From Chelydra serpentina (lineage: Eukaryota > Chordata > Testudines > Chelydridae), in contig JBAIAC010000035.1 in the NCBI GenBank assembly GCA_037349315.1, positions 13,034,501 to 13,098,500 on the forward strand: a DNA stretch of 64,000 bases. The letters run 5' to 3'. This document shows positions 1 to 10,863 of this stretch, piece by piece. How positions within the stretch are numbered: the first letter of the stretch is position 1; every line of letters starts with the position of its first letter. A program made the translations under genes and the position numbers. The notes under the pieces were generated by a model that saw nothing but the letters and a program-made list of their open reading frames with translations, searched no databases and was not told the origin of the DNA.

Positions 1-1100
1 ACTCTTCCCACGGACCACATTTCTGTATGCAACTTGTTGCATCCTAATTTCCGGGTGCTCCCAGCATTAGATCAGAGTTTAACATGCCTGTGCCTAGAAA
101 AAAAATGTTTGTGCAGTTGCTCTCAGTAATGTTTCTGTGTCATCTGTAAATAAACCGAGCAGTGCGCCAGGAAGATGTTATTTAGGGTTATTAAGGACAA
201 TAAGAATCTTAATTCTTGGGTGGAGATGCTTGTAAAATCCCTCTGCACTTTCTTAAATAAAAAGGGAGAAGAGAGTCAGTCTGAGTTTCCCAGGCCGGAA
301 ATGAGAGCCAGTCATGAGGACAGGAAACCTAGAGATATCAAAGTTGCATCAAAACCAGGACACTGTGCACGGTGATCAATATAGTCAAAGGTTTCATGCA
401 ACCCATCAAGAAAACATTTCTCTGACCTAGTAGAAGGGATTTTCTCCCACTACCAAGCCTGAAACACACTAATTATATCATCTTCTACCCCCCACAGAAT
501 TTGAGTTCCTCCTGTCCTGTTCCCGACATGCTTTTGGGTTCTTTTCTCTCCTCCCTTGTCTCCAAACACTGTGAAGTATAATAATCCCTGGGAAAATTCT
601 GTGTACCGGGCTGGATTAGATCCTAGGCCGTTGCTCCACCTCCTTCCTCTGCACTTTCACTTTCCCCAGCCACAGCTCTCTCTTCCCTCCCCCACTTATA
701 TGTTTGGAGGATGCTGCCTAAAGGAAAAGTGAAAGTCACCAGCCTTTGTTTTGACTGCGGAGAAAAACAGCCCAGTCGGGGTTCACAGCCAATGGTCCGC
801 ACCTCGGGAACACAAGCGACAAGACTCAGCCTCTGAAAGGGAGTGTGCTAAGAAATGGGACCCTAAACACATCTGGAAATAGCAGTGAACCTGTGGGTGC
901 AGCCTGGACCAGACTAAGCATCTGCCCTTCTGCCTGCTCTGTCCCACCCCCACCATTGGCCACAGTGGCTCCCTAAAGCCTATGCTGAAAGGAGGAGATG
1001 CATGTGCAGGTAAAGTGTTGCTTTGACTTGATTCCAACTGGGGCAGCCCCGAGGAGATCTCAGGCACCTGAGACTTGGCTCAGAGAGTTTGTATCCTCCA
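1..1100. other. No gene or repeat recognised
   Basis: The open frames here are short and show no familiar protein motif, and I see no clear repeat ends or tandem structure. The stretch is AT/GC-balanced and could be ancient repeat or unique intergenic or intronic DNA. Confidence 0.5.
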
Positions 1101-1104
1101 TTGA

Positions 1105-1830
1105 TCCCACAGGGGAACTGCGACAAGGAAGAAGAAGGTACTGAGGGGAGGCCAAGGGGGGCAGAGGGAAAGGGTGGGGCTGGGTGGGAAGGGTCAGAGA
1201 GAAAGGACAGAGGAGTTGGAGAGGAGGCAGAGGGAAGGGATGGGGTGGGAAGGGAAGCTGAGGGGGGCAAAGGAAAGGGAGGTGTGGGAGGGGGACCAAA
1301 GGGGCAGAGGAAAAGGTGGGGGGAGGCTGAGGGAGCAGAGGGAAAGTATGGGTAGGAAGGGAAGTTTAGGGGGCAGAGAAAAGGGAGGGGGTGGGAGATG
1401 GACCAAAGAGGGCAGAGGGAATGGGAGGGGCAGAAGGAAAGGAGAGGGGGAAGGGAGGGGAGGCCGAGGGAAAGGAGAGGGGGAAGGGAGGAGGCCGAGG
1501 GAAAGGAGGGGGGAAGGGAGGAGGCAGAGGGAAAGGAGTGGTGGGAAGGGAGAGAGTACGAGGGGGGACCAAAGGGGCAGAGGGAAAGGAGAGGGGTGGG
1601 GGGGAAGCTGATGGAGCAGGGGAAATGGAGGGGGGCCAATGGGGCAGAGGGAAAGGAGAGGGGTGGGGGGAGGCTGAGGGAGCGGGGGCAGAGGAAAGGG
1701 AAGGTACGAGGGGGGCCAAAGGGGCAGAGGAAAAGGAGAGGGGGTGAGGAGTAGGCTCATGGAGCAGAGGAAATGGAGGGGGGCCAACGGGGCAGAGGGA
1801 AAGGAGCAGTGGGGAGGGTGGGGGACAAGT
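1105..1830 (+). repeat. Purine-rich (G/A) minisatellite
   Basis: The plus strand is almost wholly G and A, built from loosely repeated blocks such as 'ggcagagggaaaggagag' and 'gaggctgaggg', with variable unit length and interspersed 'ccaaagggg'. Because T is nearly absent, plus-strand frames contain few stops and several long overlapping open frames arise on both strands; these are artefacts of composition. Such tracts can adopt triplex or G-quadruplex structures, but no function is implied. Confidence 0.9.
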
Positions 1831-2097
1831 TTCTATAGGGCAGCAAGTGTAAGGTGTTTTTTTGTTGTTGTTGTTCTTAGCAAACCGTTCCTGTAGCTAA
1901 TTTCCATTGTCCATTTGAAGGCTGGGGCTGCTCGTTATTAGCCTGATAGCTTCTGTTTCTCTTCCCATGCCGTGGGCTGATCCAGGTGTGGGTGAAACTG
2001 ATGTCTGGTGGTCATATCAAACTGTATTAGAAATCAGGATTCCCTCCCAGGGACAGGGGTTTTGTGAAGAGAAATGAATTAGTTTGTGAAACACTTA

Positions 2098-2343
2098 GGA
2101 CTTGTCTAAAAATGAACATTTAGTTTGCAGCAAGCTAGGGTGTGAATCTACTCTGCACTAGCTTGCCACAGACTTACTGTTCACGTGGACACTATTGACA
2201 TGCATCAACGGTTCTTTAGTGTGCTTTGATCTAGTCCTCTTTGAAATGGGACTAATCAAAGCACACTAATGAACCGTTGATGCATATCAGCAGAGTCCAT
2301 GTGGACAGTTAATCTGTGGCAGGCTAGTGCAGGGTGAATTACA
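2098..2343 (+). mobile_element. Foldback MITE, probably right-truncated
   Basis: Two arms are inverted copies: 2155-2230 (ending 'gtgctttgat') and 2255-2330 (starting 'atcaaagcac'), with blocks such as 'caacggttct' against 'gaaccgttg'. The outer left end begins 'ggacttgtcta', resembling the 'gtctacact' ends of other MITEs in this window. No matching right outer end is found after 2343, so that side seems truncated. No coding capacity is seen. Confidence 0.75.
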
Positions 2344-2699
2344 CCAGTGTTCCCCTTTGCTGCTGCTCAGCGATTTCTCAAGAAGCAGCAGAAGCAGCAT
2401 GAAAGTGGCATCTCTCTCCACATCCCTCCCCAGGATTTTGAGTAGCAGCAACGAAATTGATCATTTATATTAGTTACATTCCGCTGTTGCTTGGCAGATC
2501 TATGAATAGCAGCAGAGGCATGGGAACCAGCTGTTTGCAGGCTCAAGAAAACACCCATTTACACTCAGTTCACATTAGAATCTCTTTGTAACCATAAGAG
2601 TCAGTAATGTGCATTTATATAAAAAAGAAGCCCTTAAATTCTGCGTAAGTTTGGGGCTTCTCCCCTCCCTTACATGAGGCAATTTTCACAATTCCTCAT

Positions 2700-2969
2700 C
2701 AGGGCTGCCAAGAGCTGGTTCGGGCCCTGGTGAAAAGATTTTTTGGGGCCCCCCAGCAAGGGCAGACCGGCTAAAAATCTTTACACGGGATTTTTATTGA
2801 TGTGCAAAAAAACCAAATATGCCCTGCCTGGTATACAAATGATAATGAAGATGATACTACCGAGAGAGACAAAAACATATGCAACATAGTCGGGCCCCGG
2901 ACCCCCTTCCAGATCGCCGGTCCCCGATAATTTGTACTGACTTCCCCCCCCCCCCCCCCGTCAGCCCTG
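2700..2969 (+). mobile_element. Non-autonomous hAT-type element with 8-bp TSD
   Basis: The ends are short inverted repeats, 'cagggctg' on the left and 'cagccctg' on the right. Directly outside lie 'ttcctcat' (2692-2699) and 'tttctcat' (2970-2977), an 8-bp target-site duplication with one mismatch, the size typical of hAT transposons. The interior is non-coding and carries a 16-C run at 2944-2959. Confidence 0.85.
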
Positions 2970-2977
2970 TTTCTCAT

Positions 2978-3859
2978 TAACAGGTACATCTCTAAAGCCA
3001 TACTCAGTTAAAGTCTCTGGATATGCTTAGTTACTTTGGCCTGGCAGGTTTGAACAGGCTGGGCAATCGCTCTTTGAACAAAATAGGGGATCTTCAGTAA
3101 TCTGGGGAAAGTTGTTGGAAGGCAGCTGGAAGCTCTCTTCCTCCAGCACATGCTTCTGGAAATACTTGTGACATGGTGCAATCTGGTGTTTTCTAAAGGG
3201 AAGAGAAAACTTCCGTTCATGAGACAGAGATATGTCATGCTTAGTAGGGTAGAGTGAGAACTACACAGAGTTGAGGGAAACCCCAGCAGAGGCAGGGAGA
3301 TTTCTCCAAAATCTCCTTCAATTCCAAACTTAATAGAATTATAGAGAGCAGTGTCTGCTGGTGCTTGTAAGGGCCAAGCATTTCAGTTGGGGATGGTGTT
3401 GCTTTTTTATTAACTTGCCGCCACAGCGCACGATATTTCTCACCCAGCATTTGTACACGCATAACACTCTGTTTCTGTCGCTTACATCACGTAGGATGTT
3501 GTATGGATTTTATTTGTAATATTTGACATTCACTTTTCTAATAATCTTGCAATGGAATGATATCCCCTCTGCTTCTGCTGTTCCTCCTCCTTCTCTTCCA
3601 CTGTGCTTCTTGGCTTCTTCTCGAGGAAATCTTTTCAGTCTACCTTTTTTTCTTCCCTTTCCCATTCCTCTCCCTACACTGTGTGCGCTCTGTGTCTCTC
3701 TCTCCCCACTTCTTTGTGTTGTTCTACCCCCACCTTCCAGCCTCTCATCATGTCACCCCAACAATCTTCCCCTCCTTCCCCTGTGCCCTAGTTGCACCTC
3801 CCAAATACTTTCGTAAGTAGCCCCTCACTCTCTCTATTTCCATTTGTTATGTATATTAC
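2978..3859. other. No gene recognised; C/T-rich part at 3550-3840
   Basis: The right half is pyrimidine-rich, which yields open plus-strand frames with no recognisable domain. No transposon ends were found between the hAT element and the composite that begins at 3860. Confidence 0.45.
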
Positions 3860-4410
3860 CTCTGGGGAAATTCTGCACCAAAAAATTTAAATTCTGCACA
3901 TTTTATTTGCCAAAATAACACAATATAATCACACCAGTTTTACTTATTTTGGTTATTTATTTCAAAATACCTGTCAGCAAGTATGTCTGTAACAATACAA
4001 ACTAAAAAGATTTAGGAAATGTTTTTTGACAAATAGATTCCTTACTAGGCATATTAATACAGAACTCCAAGTAACAATTATTTTAAACCACCATACAGAA
4101 GCATATTTCCTGTGCCCCTCAGAAGCAGAGCAAAGGCATGGAGGAGCTGAGGGAGAGGGAAGTAATTTCTGGGATGTAGCCTGGGTTTAAACTTGGAGTG
4201 TAGTTGGATATGGGTGGGAAAAGTATGGAACAGGTTATTTTTTGCAGGGGGGTGGGGAGAGTACAGGGAGGGATTGTTAAAGAGCTTCCCCCATGCAGAC
4301 CCTGGTGTCTCCCATTCAGTCAGGCACAACTGTCCCTGTCCCCATGTGTTCCTGCACCCCCATGTGTCCTTGCACCCCCGTCCACGTATCCCTCTGCAGC
4401 CACTCCCCCC

Positions 4411-4590
4411 CGTTCCCATGTGTCCCTGTACCCCCTCAACCTAGCCCCCTCCCCCCATTCCCATGTGTCCCTGTACCCCCTCAACCTAGCCCCCTCCCCC
4501 CATTCCCATGTGTCCCTGTACCCCCTCAACCTAGCCCCCTCCCCCCATTCCCATGTGTCTCTGTGCCCCCACTCAACCATCCCCCATCCC
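4411..4590 (+). repeat. 45-bp tandem repeat, about four copies
   Basis: The phrase 'ttcccatgtgtccctgta' recurs with an exact 45-bp spacing near 4412, 4457, 4502 and 4547; the last copy is diverged. As 45 is a multiple of three, all frames show 15-residue periodicity without stops, so the open frames across it are not evidence of a gene. Confidence 0.9.
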
Positions 4591-4756
4591 CATATGGCCC
4601 TGCATCTCCACTCCCATTCAGCCCCTGCCCAAGTATGTCTTCCCCCACTAGCCCTTATGAGACCCTGTCTGTGACCCTCCACCCCCCGCAGCCTCACACT
4701 GTCTGTCTCCCCATATCCCCTGTCTCCTGACCTGGCCTTACAGGCGCTGTGAAGAA

Positions 4757-5005
4757 TGTTATACCACTAAAATAAAAACCAGCAGGATCTTATTAAAGGG
4801 GATAAGACAAAATGTCACATTTATTATGAATACAAAAAGAATCCTAGTAAGCAGTCAGTTATAGCTATAACATTTCATTCAGTTTCACATTCATTCACAC
4901 ACACACAGGTTCTGCACAGATGTTATAGTTACCAGCCTAGAAGTTGCTCATGCCAAGTTACTGGCCAGGTAACTTGGGCATGAGGGTGGAGCTGAGTCCT
5001 TGTCA
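4757..5005 (-). mobile_element. LTR, minus orientation
   Basis: Read on the minus strand, the block starts 'tgacaaggactc' and ends 'ggtataaca', so it has TG...CA ends. It lies immediately after the Env-like frame on the same strand, as a 3' LTR should. It is a close inverted copy of 6063-6315. It contains a short (CA)n run near 4898. Confidence 0.75.
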
Positions 5006-5009
5006 GATG

Positions 5010-6065
5010 CATCTATCCTGTCAGGGTAGTTCCTTGTCCTATACCTTCCCAACAAACTTTGTCAAAAATGGTGACAACTTCTCCTTGCTTTAATTTCCTT
5101 ATACACTGAAGCTGTGGGGGTTCCAAAGGCCATAATGTCCACTGATTCCCTATCCCAATCCAAATATCGGGTGTTATTCCAGGAGCACTAACAATAAATC
5201 GGCTAGGCATACCAGGTGGTCTAATTTCCCAAATGTCACGGTGAATAATCCAGTCCCACAGGCATCCTCCCCATGGACCCGGCAAGATACGGTATGTGGG
5301 AGCCCACACCCCTCCAACCGGCCCATATGCTTGGAAGGAGCACTGCGAGTACTTACACATCCATCCTGAAAATCTCCAAGTATGTCTCCATGGCCACAAA
5401 TCAGATGGTACACCTGAAGCACTAGTAAGGGCAGTGGGCCAAGCCTGATGGTCAAGATCATTCCGAATGGCTATTAGCTGGTCATTCAGGAAGTCCTGAA
5501 TCTCTGAACATGCTAGATCCCACTGCAATGCCTTTCCTGCCTCAGTGAATTTTAATACCATTTCTGTCAACATCTTCTGGGTCATTGAACTAAGAGCAGA
5601 AATAACATACAATTCACCCACTCCAGCCTGTACCTGAGTCAGCTGTGCTCCAGAAATAAGGCCTGTGGCCGTTTCCAATTGTCCTAATTTCTCATCATAT
5701 TCTTGATTTTTAAAAATATTCCAAATGGCCGCTGCACTATTGGCCCCATTCCATAAATGTCCAGTTAAATCTCTTTTGTGCCTATAGGAGGAGACCCATG
5801 CTTTTTGCTGTGCTAGCCGAATAGCAGCGCCCTTGGAGCAATTTGGATATATAGAAGTAATTTGGAAGCTAGATATGGGCAGGGTAAATTTCACAGTCCC
5901 TAATGTGGCATTTACTATTGTCATTCGATGTCCTGATACATCTCTTTTGGGGATAGTATTATACCACATTTGTTGTTTCAATATTTTCAAATTCTTGTGA
6001 AAAACATTAGCATCAATAGCATAGGAAGGTGTATATTGTAACATGCATCTATCTGATGCATCTGA
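5010..6065 (-). pseudogene. Endogenous retrovirus Env-like fragment
   Basis: A single minus-strand frame of about 350 codons runs from the inverted LTR at 6063 to a TAG stop at 5010-5012, just before the LTR. The frame is open to its upstream edge without an ATG at that point; the first methionine is about eight codons in, so the beginning of the gene is missing. A basic RHKR furin-like site at about residues 96-99 is followed by a small-residue and hydrophobic stretch, as at an SU/TM junction. Cysteine-poor and tryptophan-rich sequence follows. I see no clear membrane anchor or cytoplasmic tail, and gag and pol are absent. The position next to an LTR and the cleavage-like site support an envelope origin, but the retroviral group is not recognised. 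An old, incomplete copy; a non-retroviral identity cannot be excluded. Confidence 0.6.
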
Positions 6066-6315
6066 CAAGGACTCGGCTCCACCCTCATGCCCAAGTTACC
6101 TGGCCAGTAACTTGGCATGAGCAACTTCTAGGCTGGTAACTATGACATCTGTGCAGAACCTGTGTGTGTGTGTATGAATGAATGTGAAACTGAATGAAAT
6201 GTTATAGCTATAACTGACTGCTTACTAGGATTCTTTTTGTATTCACAGTAAATGTGACATTTTGTCTTATCCCCTTTAATAAGATCCTGTTGGCTTTTAT
6301 TTTATTGGTATAACA
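6063..6315 (+). mobile_element. LTR, plus orientation (inverted partner)
   Basis: This block begins 'tgacaaggactc' and ends 'ggtataaca', mirroring 4757-5005. The inverted homology extends about 8 bases inside the LTR edge to the self-complementary 'gatgcatc'. Its orientation is opposite to the Env-like frame, so the pair is not a normal provirus. Confidence 0.75.
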
Positions 6316-6340
6316 TTTTGGTGGAGAATTACGAAAGGGG
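6316..6340 (+). promoter_or_regulatory. Possible primer-binding site after LTR
   Basis: Directly after the plus-strand LTR lies 'ttttggtggagaattac'. A TGG start a few bases after the LTR is what a tRNA 3'-CCA primer-binding site looks like. I cannot name the tRNA. If correct, this marks the retroviral 5' leader, outside the inverted-LTR unit. Confidence 0.45.
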
Positions 6341-6639
6341 GAGTATTGGCATATGTCATGGTTATTGTGAAAACTGGTGTGCACACCGCCAGCTCTATTG
6401 AGCTTGGCAAGGCACCATGCCCTTTGGTGGGCAAAAGGCAGAACTGCAGCAACTTTCCAGCAGAAGCTATTTTCTACACACAAAAATATATGCACAGCAA
6501 ATGAATTATGTGCACGCAGTGGGGCAGAATTTCCCCAGGAGTAATTACAGTGGCCCCTACAGAGCTTGGCCAATGTTGAGCTTAGTGCTGTATCAACACA
6601 CAGTAACTAAACAACACTGACAACACTGACAGTAACTAA

Positions 6640-6755
6640 CAACACTTTACAGATGGTGACCTGAGCCACAGAGGTGACGTGACTTGTCCTAGGTCAGTGG
6701 CAGAAACTGAACCCCGTGCTTCTGAATCCTAGTCTAGTGCCTCCATCACAAGACC
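6640..6755 (+). repeat. MIR-type SINE fragment
   Basis: The order 'acagatggtgacctgagcc', 'gtgacttgtcctaggtca', 'gtggcagaaactgaacccc' matches the MIR/CORE-SINE body, diverged by many substitutions. Confidence 0.8.
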
Positions 6756-6960
6756 ATCCGTCTCGGATTCTGACATGTCACTCACTCATTTACTCTCTGA
6801 AAAGCAAATGAGAGCGAGTGCCTCAGGAACTGCAGAAGGGCTGTTTACCCCAGGCCTGGGTGCATCAGAGAAAGGGAGGCTAATCGCACCACCTGCGGAG
6901 CAGAGACAAGATAGGTTGGGATGGGTGAGATCATGCCAGGCGAGATTGTGCCAAAGGAGT

Positions 6961-7680
6961 TGCGTAGCGAAGTGAGACTCGCTAGTGCAGTGCCTCCTTC
7001 TGTTTGTCCTGGGAATTAGCTCAATTTTAGCTCGGAGCACCCTCTGCTGGCCGGTGGCTCACCTGCCTCAGACCTCTGTGTCCCTCCCGGTGCCCCTTCC
7101 CCTGGGGTTCTGCCCCAGCAGTACCCCCACTCTCTGGGTCTCCCCTCCTAGGGGAACCCCCAGCCCTCTAAGTCCACCTTGCCTTAGTGGCTACTTCCAA
7201 TCGTCATCCAGCCCCCTTTCCCTGGGGCAGACTGCAGTCTGTAATGGCCACTCATCATTGGGTAGGACCTGCTGCCTTTGCCTATTCCCAGGCTGTATCT
7301 CTGCAGCCCCAGTACCTCTTCATAGGCCTTCACCAAGGCCTGCAGCCTGGGGATTTACCAGGCTGGAGCTCCCCTTTGCCCTTCCCCAGCACTCTCTGCT
7401 TCAGGTACTTTGCTCCCAGGTAGCTAGCCCTTCCCGCTCCAGGGCTAGAGTGAGACTCCCCCAGCTCCTGGCCCCCAGCCCTCTTATCAGGGCCAGCTGG
7501 GCCCTAATTGAGCTGGCCACACCTGTGGCTGCTTCCCCAATCAGCCTAGCTTGGCCGCTTTTAATCCCTGCCCAGCGGAGTAGGGCAGCCTCCCCATTAC
7601 AGCAGTCACTGGCTCTGGAGGCTTCCTTCAACAGCAGAGCAGAGACAGCAGCTCCTGGAGGCTGGGGGAGGCTCCTAACA
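6961..7680 (-). mobile_element. LTR-like element, minus orientation
   Basis: On the minus strand this 720-bp block starts 'tgttaggagcctcccc' (at 7680) and runs to 'cttcgctacgca' (at 6961), giving TG...CA ends. Its body carries the 'ggccagcagagggtgctc' phrase typical of turtle ERV LTRs and a 'attaaaag' stretch that could serve as a TATA-like box. No convincing target-site duplication was found. Frames across it, including 233 codons on the plus strand, are not taken as genes. Confidence 0.6.
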
Positions 7681-7866
7681 GGCTAGCTAAGTGCAACAGC
7701 ACCCGTAGTCCTGGTTCAGTACTAAGTCAGTGCCACCTACTGAGTCACTGCCACTGTTTCCTGCAGCACAACCCAATTTTTCTTGGCAGCTTCCCAGCCT
7801 GGTCTTGGCCTGGCAAACCCCACTTAACTGGAGAGCTACAACCACCATAACAGGACTGTCGATGTC

Positions 7867-7888
7867 GGGGGGGGGGGGGGGGGGGGGG
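7867..7888 (+). repeat. 22-base G homopolymer
   Basis: An uninterrupted run of 22 G is followed by 'tagcggggg'. Such runs are prone to length error in assemblies and can form G-quadruplexes. Confidence 0.95.
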
Positions 7889-7899
7889 TAGCGGGGGTT

Positions 7900-9420
7900 G
7901 CAAGGGAAGAGAAACCAGTTAATTCATCGGTTTCCCCAAAACCTGGGACTAAGGTGGTTAAGGCTGCACTGCCAACACTGTACACCTGTTTGTCACCTTC
8001 TGTCACTTCATGGTTAGCTGGCTTCAGGATATGAGAGAAGCAATAGGCCAAACCGAAGCCGGTGGGCTTTCTCTAGGGGATGGGATGAGCTTGGCTCAAT
8101 ATGTCTCTAATTCTGTATCGATCAGTGCAGTGGGTTAATGTGAGGCTCAAAATACAAACCATTAGGAGAAAAACAGTCTTCCTTGCTGCTTCTGACCCCA
8201 CAGGAGAATTGTAGTAAGCTTTAGGGGAGTGTTGAATGGTTTGGCTGAGCATCCATGAGCTAATACAAATTTGTTGTATTCCTGTTGATACAAGGGCTAG
8301 CTTGGGCCTGTGAGCTCAGCTGCCACCCAGAGGAAGGGATGGTCCAGAGCAGCACCATCCCGGAGGGCGTAGCGGGAGGCGGGATGTCTCCTGGAGCATC
8401 CCTGTGTGTAGGGGGAGCATGCCCCCTTCTACACCCCGTTATAGCATGCAGCCTCTCCCACCCTCTGTGGTGTTCCTGTTCCGGGGGCCAGGCTGTGACT
8501 GCCTCCTCCCCACCCCCTTAGGACATTATGTGAGCCATGAGGAGTACACAAAGCGGCTTCTGCACTCTGAGCACAAGAGCTGCAATTATGCATAGTCCCT
8601 ACAGGGGCTGCACGAGGGAGAAGAGTCTTTGTGCTCTCCCCCTCAGTAGACACCTGAGTAAGGGACCTGGCTGACATGCTAGAGGGCTTTTGAAATTGAT
8701 GTATGTGCTTTCCTGATGTATCTGGACGGTCAACAAGCATCCCATCTGGGTTAGGCCGTGTCTCTTCTGGCTAGAGCAAGGGATTGTGAGTCAGAGACCC
8801 TGGGTTATTGCACAACTTAATTTTTCATGCTGGGCTAACTCAAAAAACGGCTGGATGGATTTTCTTCAGATTATCCAGGAATAAGAAATGTTCTGCAGGG
8901 CTTAGACTTACCGTGAGGTGAGTCTGCTCAGGAGAGGATTTCTTAAGGAAAGATAGAAGCGACTGAAAATAGGGGTTAGGAGAAGAGACACCATCTCGCA
9001 TGATATGGTTACAATGAGCTAATGTGCTGCTGTGATGACTCTCCTGGAACTGTAGAGGGCAGTAGTACCTGCAAGAATATCCATATTCAAAGGTAAAACA
9101 GGTTGTAGGAAAGAAACAAAGGGCAGCCAGGAAATCTGCACACATTCTTAACTGGCACCGGGGTGTGTGGTAGACACATGGGGCTTGCAATGGTCTGAGC
9201 TCCAGACAGTAATGTTGGATCTCTTTCACTGGCTTTGTGTTTATTTTCTGGGTGTCCTTAATATTGACATTGAGTGGAAATCATTGCGTGTCCTTGTTTG
9301 GGCCCTTTTTCTAATGTTAGTTTATCACTCGGTTTTCATTGGCTTGCTTTATCAGAGGTGACTTGCGAGGGAATTTTTTTCAAAAAACTAGTCATGTTTG
9401 TTTTTGCTTGTTTATTCTCG
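7900..9420. other. No gene recognised
   Basis: Short frames only. A tRNA-like phrase, 'ctggctagagcaagggattg' near 8769-8788, hints at an old tRNA-derived SINE but is too diverged to bound. Confidence 0.4.
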
Positions 9421-9530
9421 AAGTCTTCCGCAGCGTGCTAGGCACCATCCTGACCTAACCCAGACACAATTCCCTACCACAGGGAACCTACTGTCTACGT
9501 TAGACAAAACACAGTATTCCAGACTCTGTG
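9421..9530 (+). repeat. Old interspersed repeat, family A copy 1
   Basis: The phrases 'gtgctaggcacc' and 'cagacacaattccctacc' with 'ggaacctactgtct' match the dispersed sauropsid repeat also seen at 36663-36800 and, reversed, at 19625-19745. The class is unknown to me. Confidence 0.5.
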
Positions 9531-9727
9531 TTCCATTGTGGATCCATGATGCTGTTTTGGCAGCATAAAAGGGCTAACAGAATCAAGCCCTGCAGGGGAA
9601 TACCCTTGTAGCAAGGGAATTCCCTGGCTGGTGTAGAGCTCTACACTGCCTCCCTAGCCACCTCTCATACAGGGTATGTTGGGGGAGGGAGGCACAGGGA
9701 TGGGTGAGAAGGGGTCTGGGTAGAGAG

Positions 9728-10855
9728 TAGGGCTGTCGATTAATCACCGTTAACTCACACAATTAACTCAAAAAATTAATTGTGATTAAAAAAATGACTC
9801 GCAATTAATCAGTTTTAATTGCACTGTTAAACAGTATAATACCAATTGAAATGTATTAAATATTTTTGGATGTTTTTCTACATTTTCAAATATATTGATT
9901 TCCATTACAACCCAGAATACAAAGTCTGCCGTGCTCGCTTTATATTATTTTTTATTGCAAATATTTGCACTGTAAACACGATAAACAAAAGAGAGTATTT
10001 TTCAGTTCAACTCATACAAGTACGGAAGTGCAATCTCTGTCATGAAAGTGCAACTTACAAATGTAGATTTTTTTTTGTTTTGTTTTTGAGTGCAGTTATG
10101 TAACAAAACAAATGTGAAACATTAGAGTCTACAAGTCCACTCAGTCCTACTTCTTGTTTACATTTACAGGAGATAATGCTGCCCGCTTCTTATTTACAGT
10201 GTCATCTGAAAGTGAGAACAGGCATTTGCATGGCACTTTTGTAGCTGGCATTGCAAGGTATTTACATGCCAGATATGCTAAACGAGCGTCATCCCTTGTC
10301 CTCTGGGATGGTGATTAAAGCATGAAGGGACATATGAATCTTTAGTGCATATGGCACATATATATCTTGCAATGCTGGCTACAACAGTGCCATGTGAATG
10401 CCTAGTCTCACTTTCAGGTGACATTGTAAACAAAAAGCAGGCAGCATTATCTCCTGCAAATGTAAACAAACTTGTTTGAGCAATTGGCTGAACAAGAAGT
10501 AGGACTGAGTGGGCTTGTAGGCTCTAAAGTTTTACATTGTTTTATTTTTGAATGCAGTTATTTTTTGTACGTAATTCTACATTTGTAAGTTCAGCTTTCA
10601 TGATACAAGTACTGTAGTGCAATCTCTTTATTAGGTGAATTGAAAAATACTATTTCTTTTGTTTTTTACAGTGCAAATATTTGTAATAAAAAATAAATAT
10701 AAAGTGAGCACTGTACACTTTGTATTCTGTGTTGTAATTGAAATCAATATATTTGAAAACATAGAAAACATCCAAAAATATTTAAATCAATGGTATTCTA
10801 TTGTTTATCAGCGTGATTAATTGCTTTTAATCTTTTTAATTGCTTGACAGCCCTT
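9728..10855 (+). mobile_element. 1.1-kb palindromic hAT-type element
   Basis: The left end 'tagggctgtc' and right end 'gacagccctt' are inverted, flanked by 'gtagagag' (9720-9727) and 'gtggagag' (10856-10863), an 8-bp duplication with one mismatch. The two halves are inverted copies with the centre near 10300: for example 'ccactcagtcctacttcttg' near 10138 faces its complement near 10493, and 'tgcaaatatttgcactgta' near 9957 faces a copy near 10665. The arms contain short frames of similar peptide on opposite strands, too short and decayed to be called genes. Confidence 0.85.
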
Positions 10856-10863
10856 GTGGAGAG

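Larger units (their letters stand above)
3860..6541. mobile_element. TIR-bounded composite element containing retroviral insert
   Basis: The left end 'ctctggggaaattctgc' (3860) and the right end 'gcagaatttccccaggag' (ending 6541) are inverted copies with one inserted base. Both are flanked by 'attac' (3855-3859 and 6544-6548, the latter two bases out). I recognise the ends as a dispersed sauropsid repeat but cannot name its superfamily. The element contains a 45-bp tandem array (4411-4590) and, at about 4757-6400, an Env-like reading frame between inverted LTRs, which most likely inserted into an existing copy. Confidence 0.7.

Noticed and set aside
980..1787. Overlapping long open frames on both strands
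   Set aside because: They follow a purine-rich minisatellite; the peptides are monotonous Gly/Glu/Arg or Pro/Ser/Leu, with no domain.
6985..7686. 233-codon plus-strand frame
   Set aside because: It runs antisense through an LTR-like element and has no motif.
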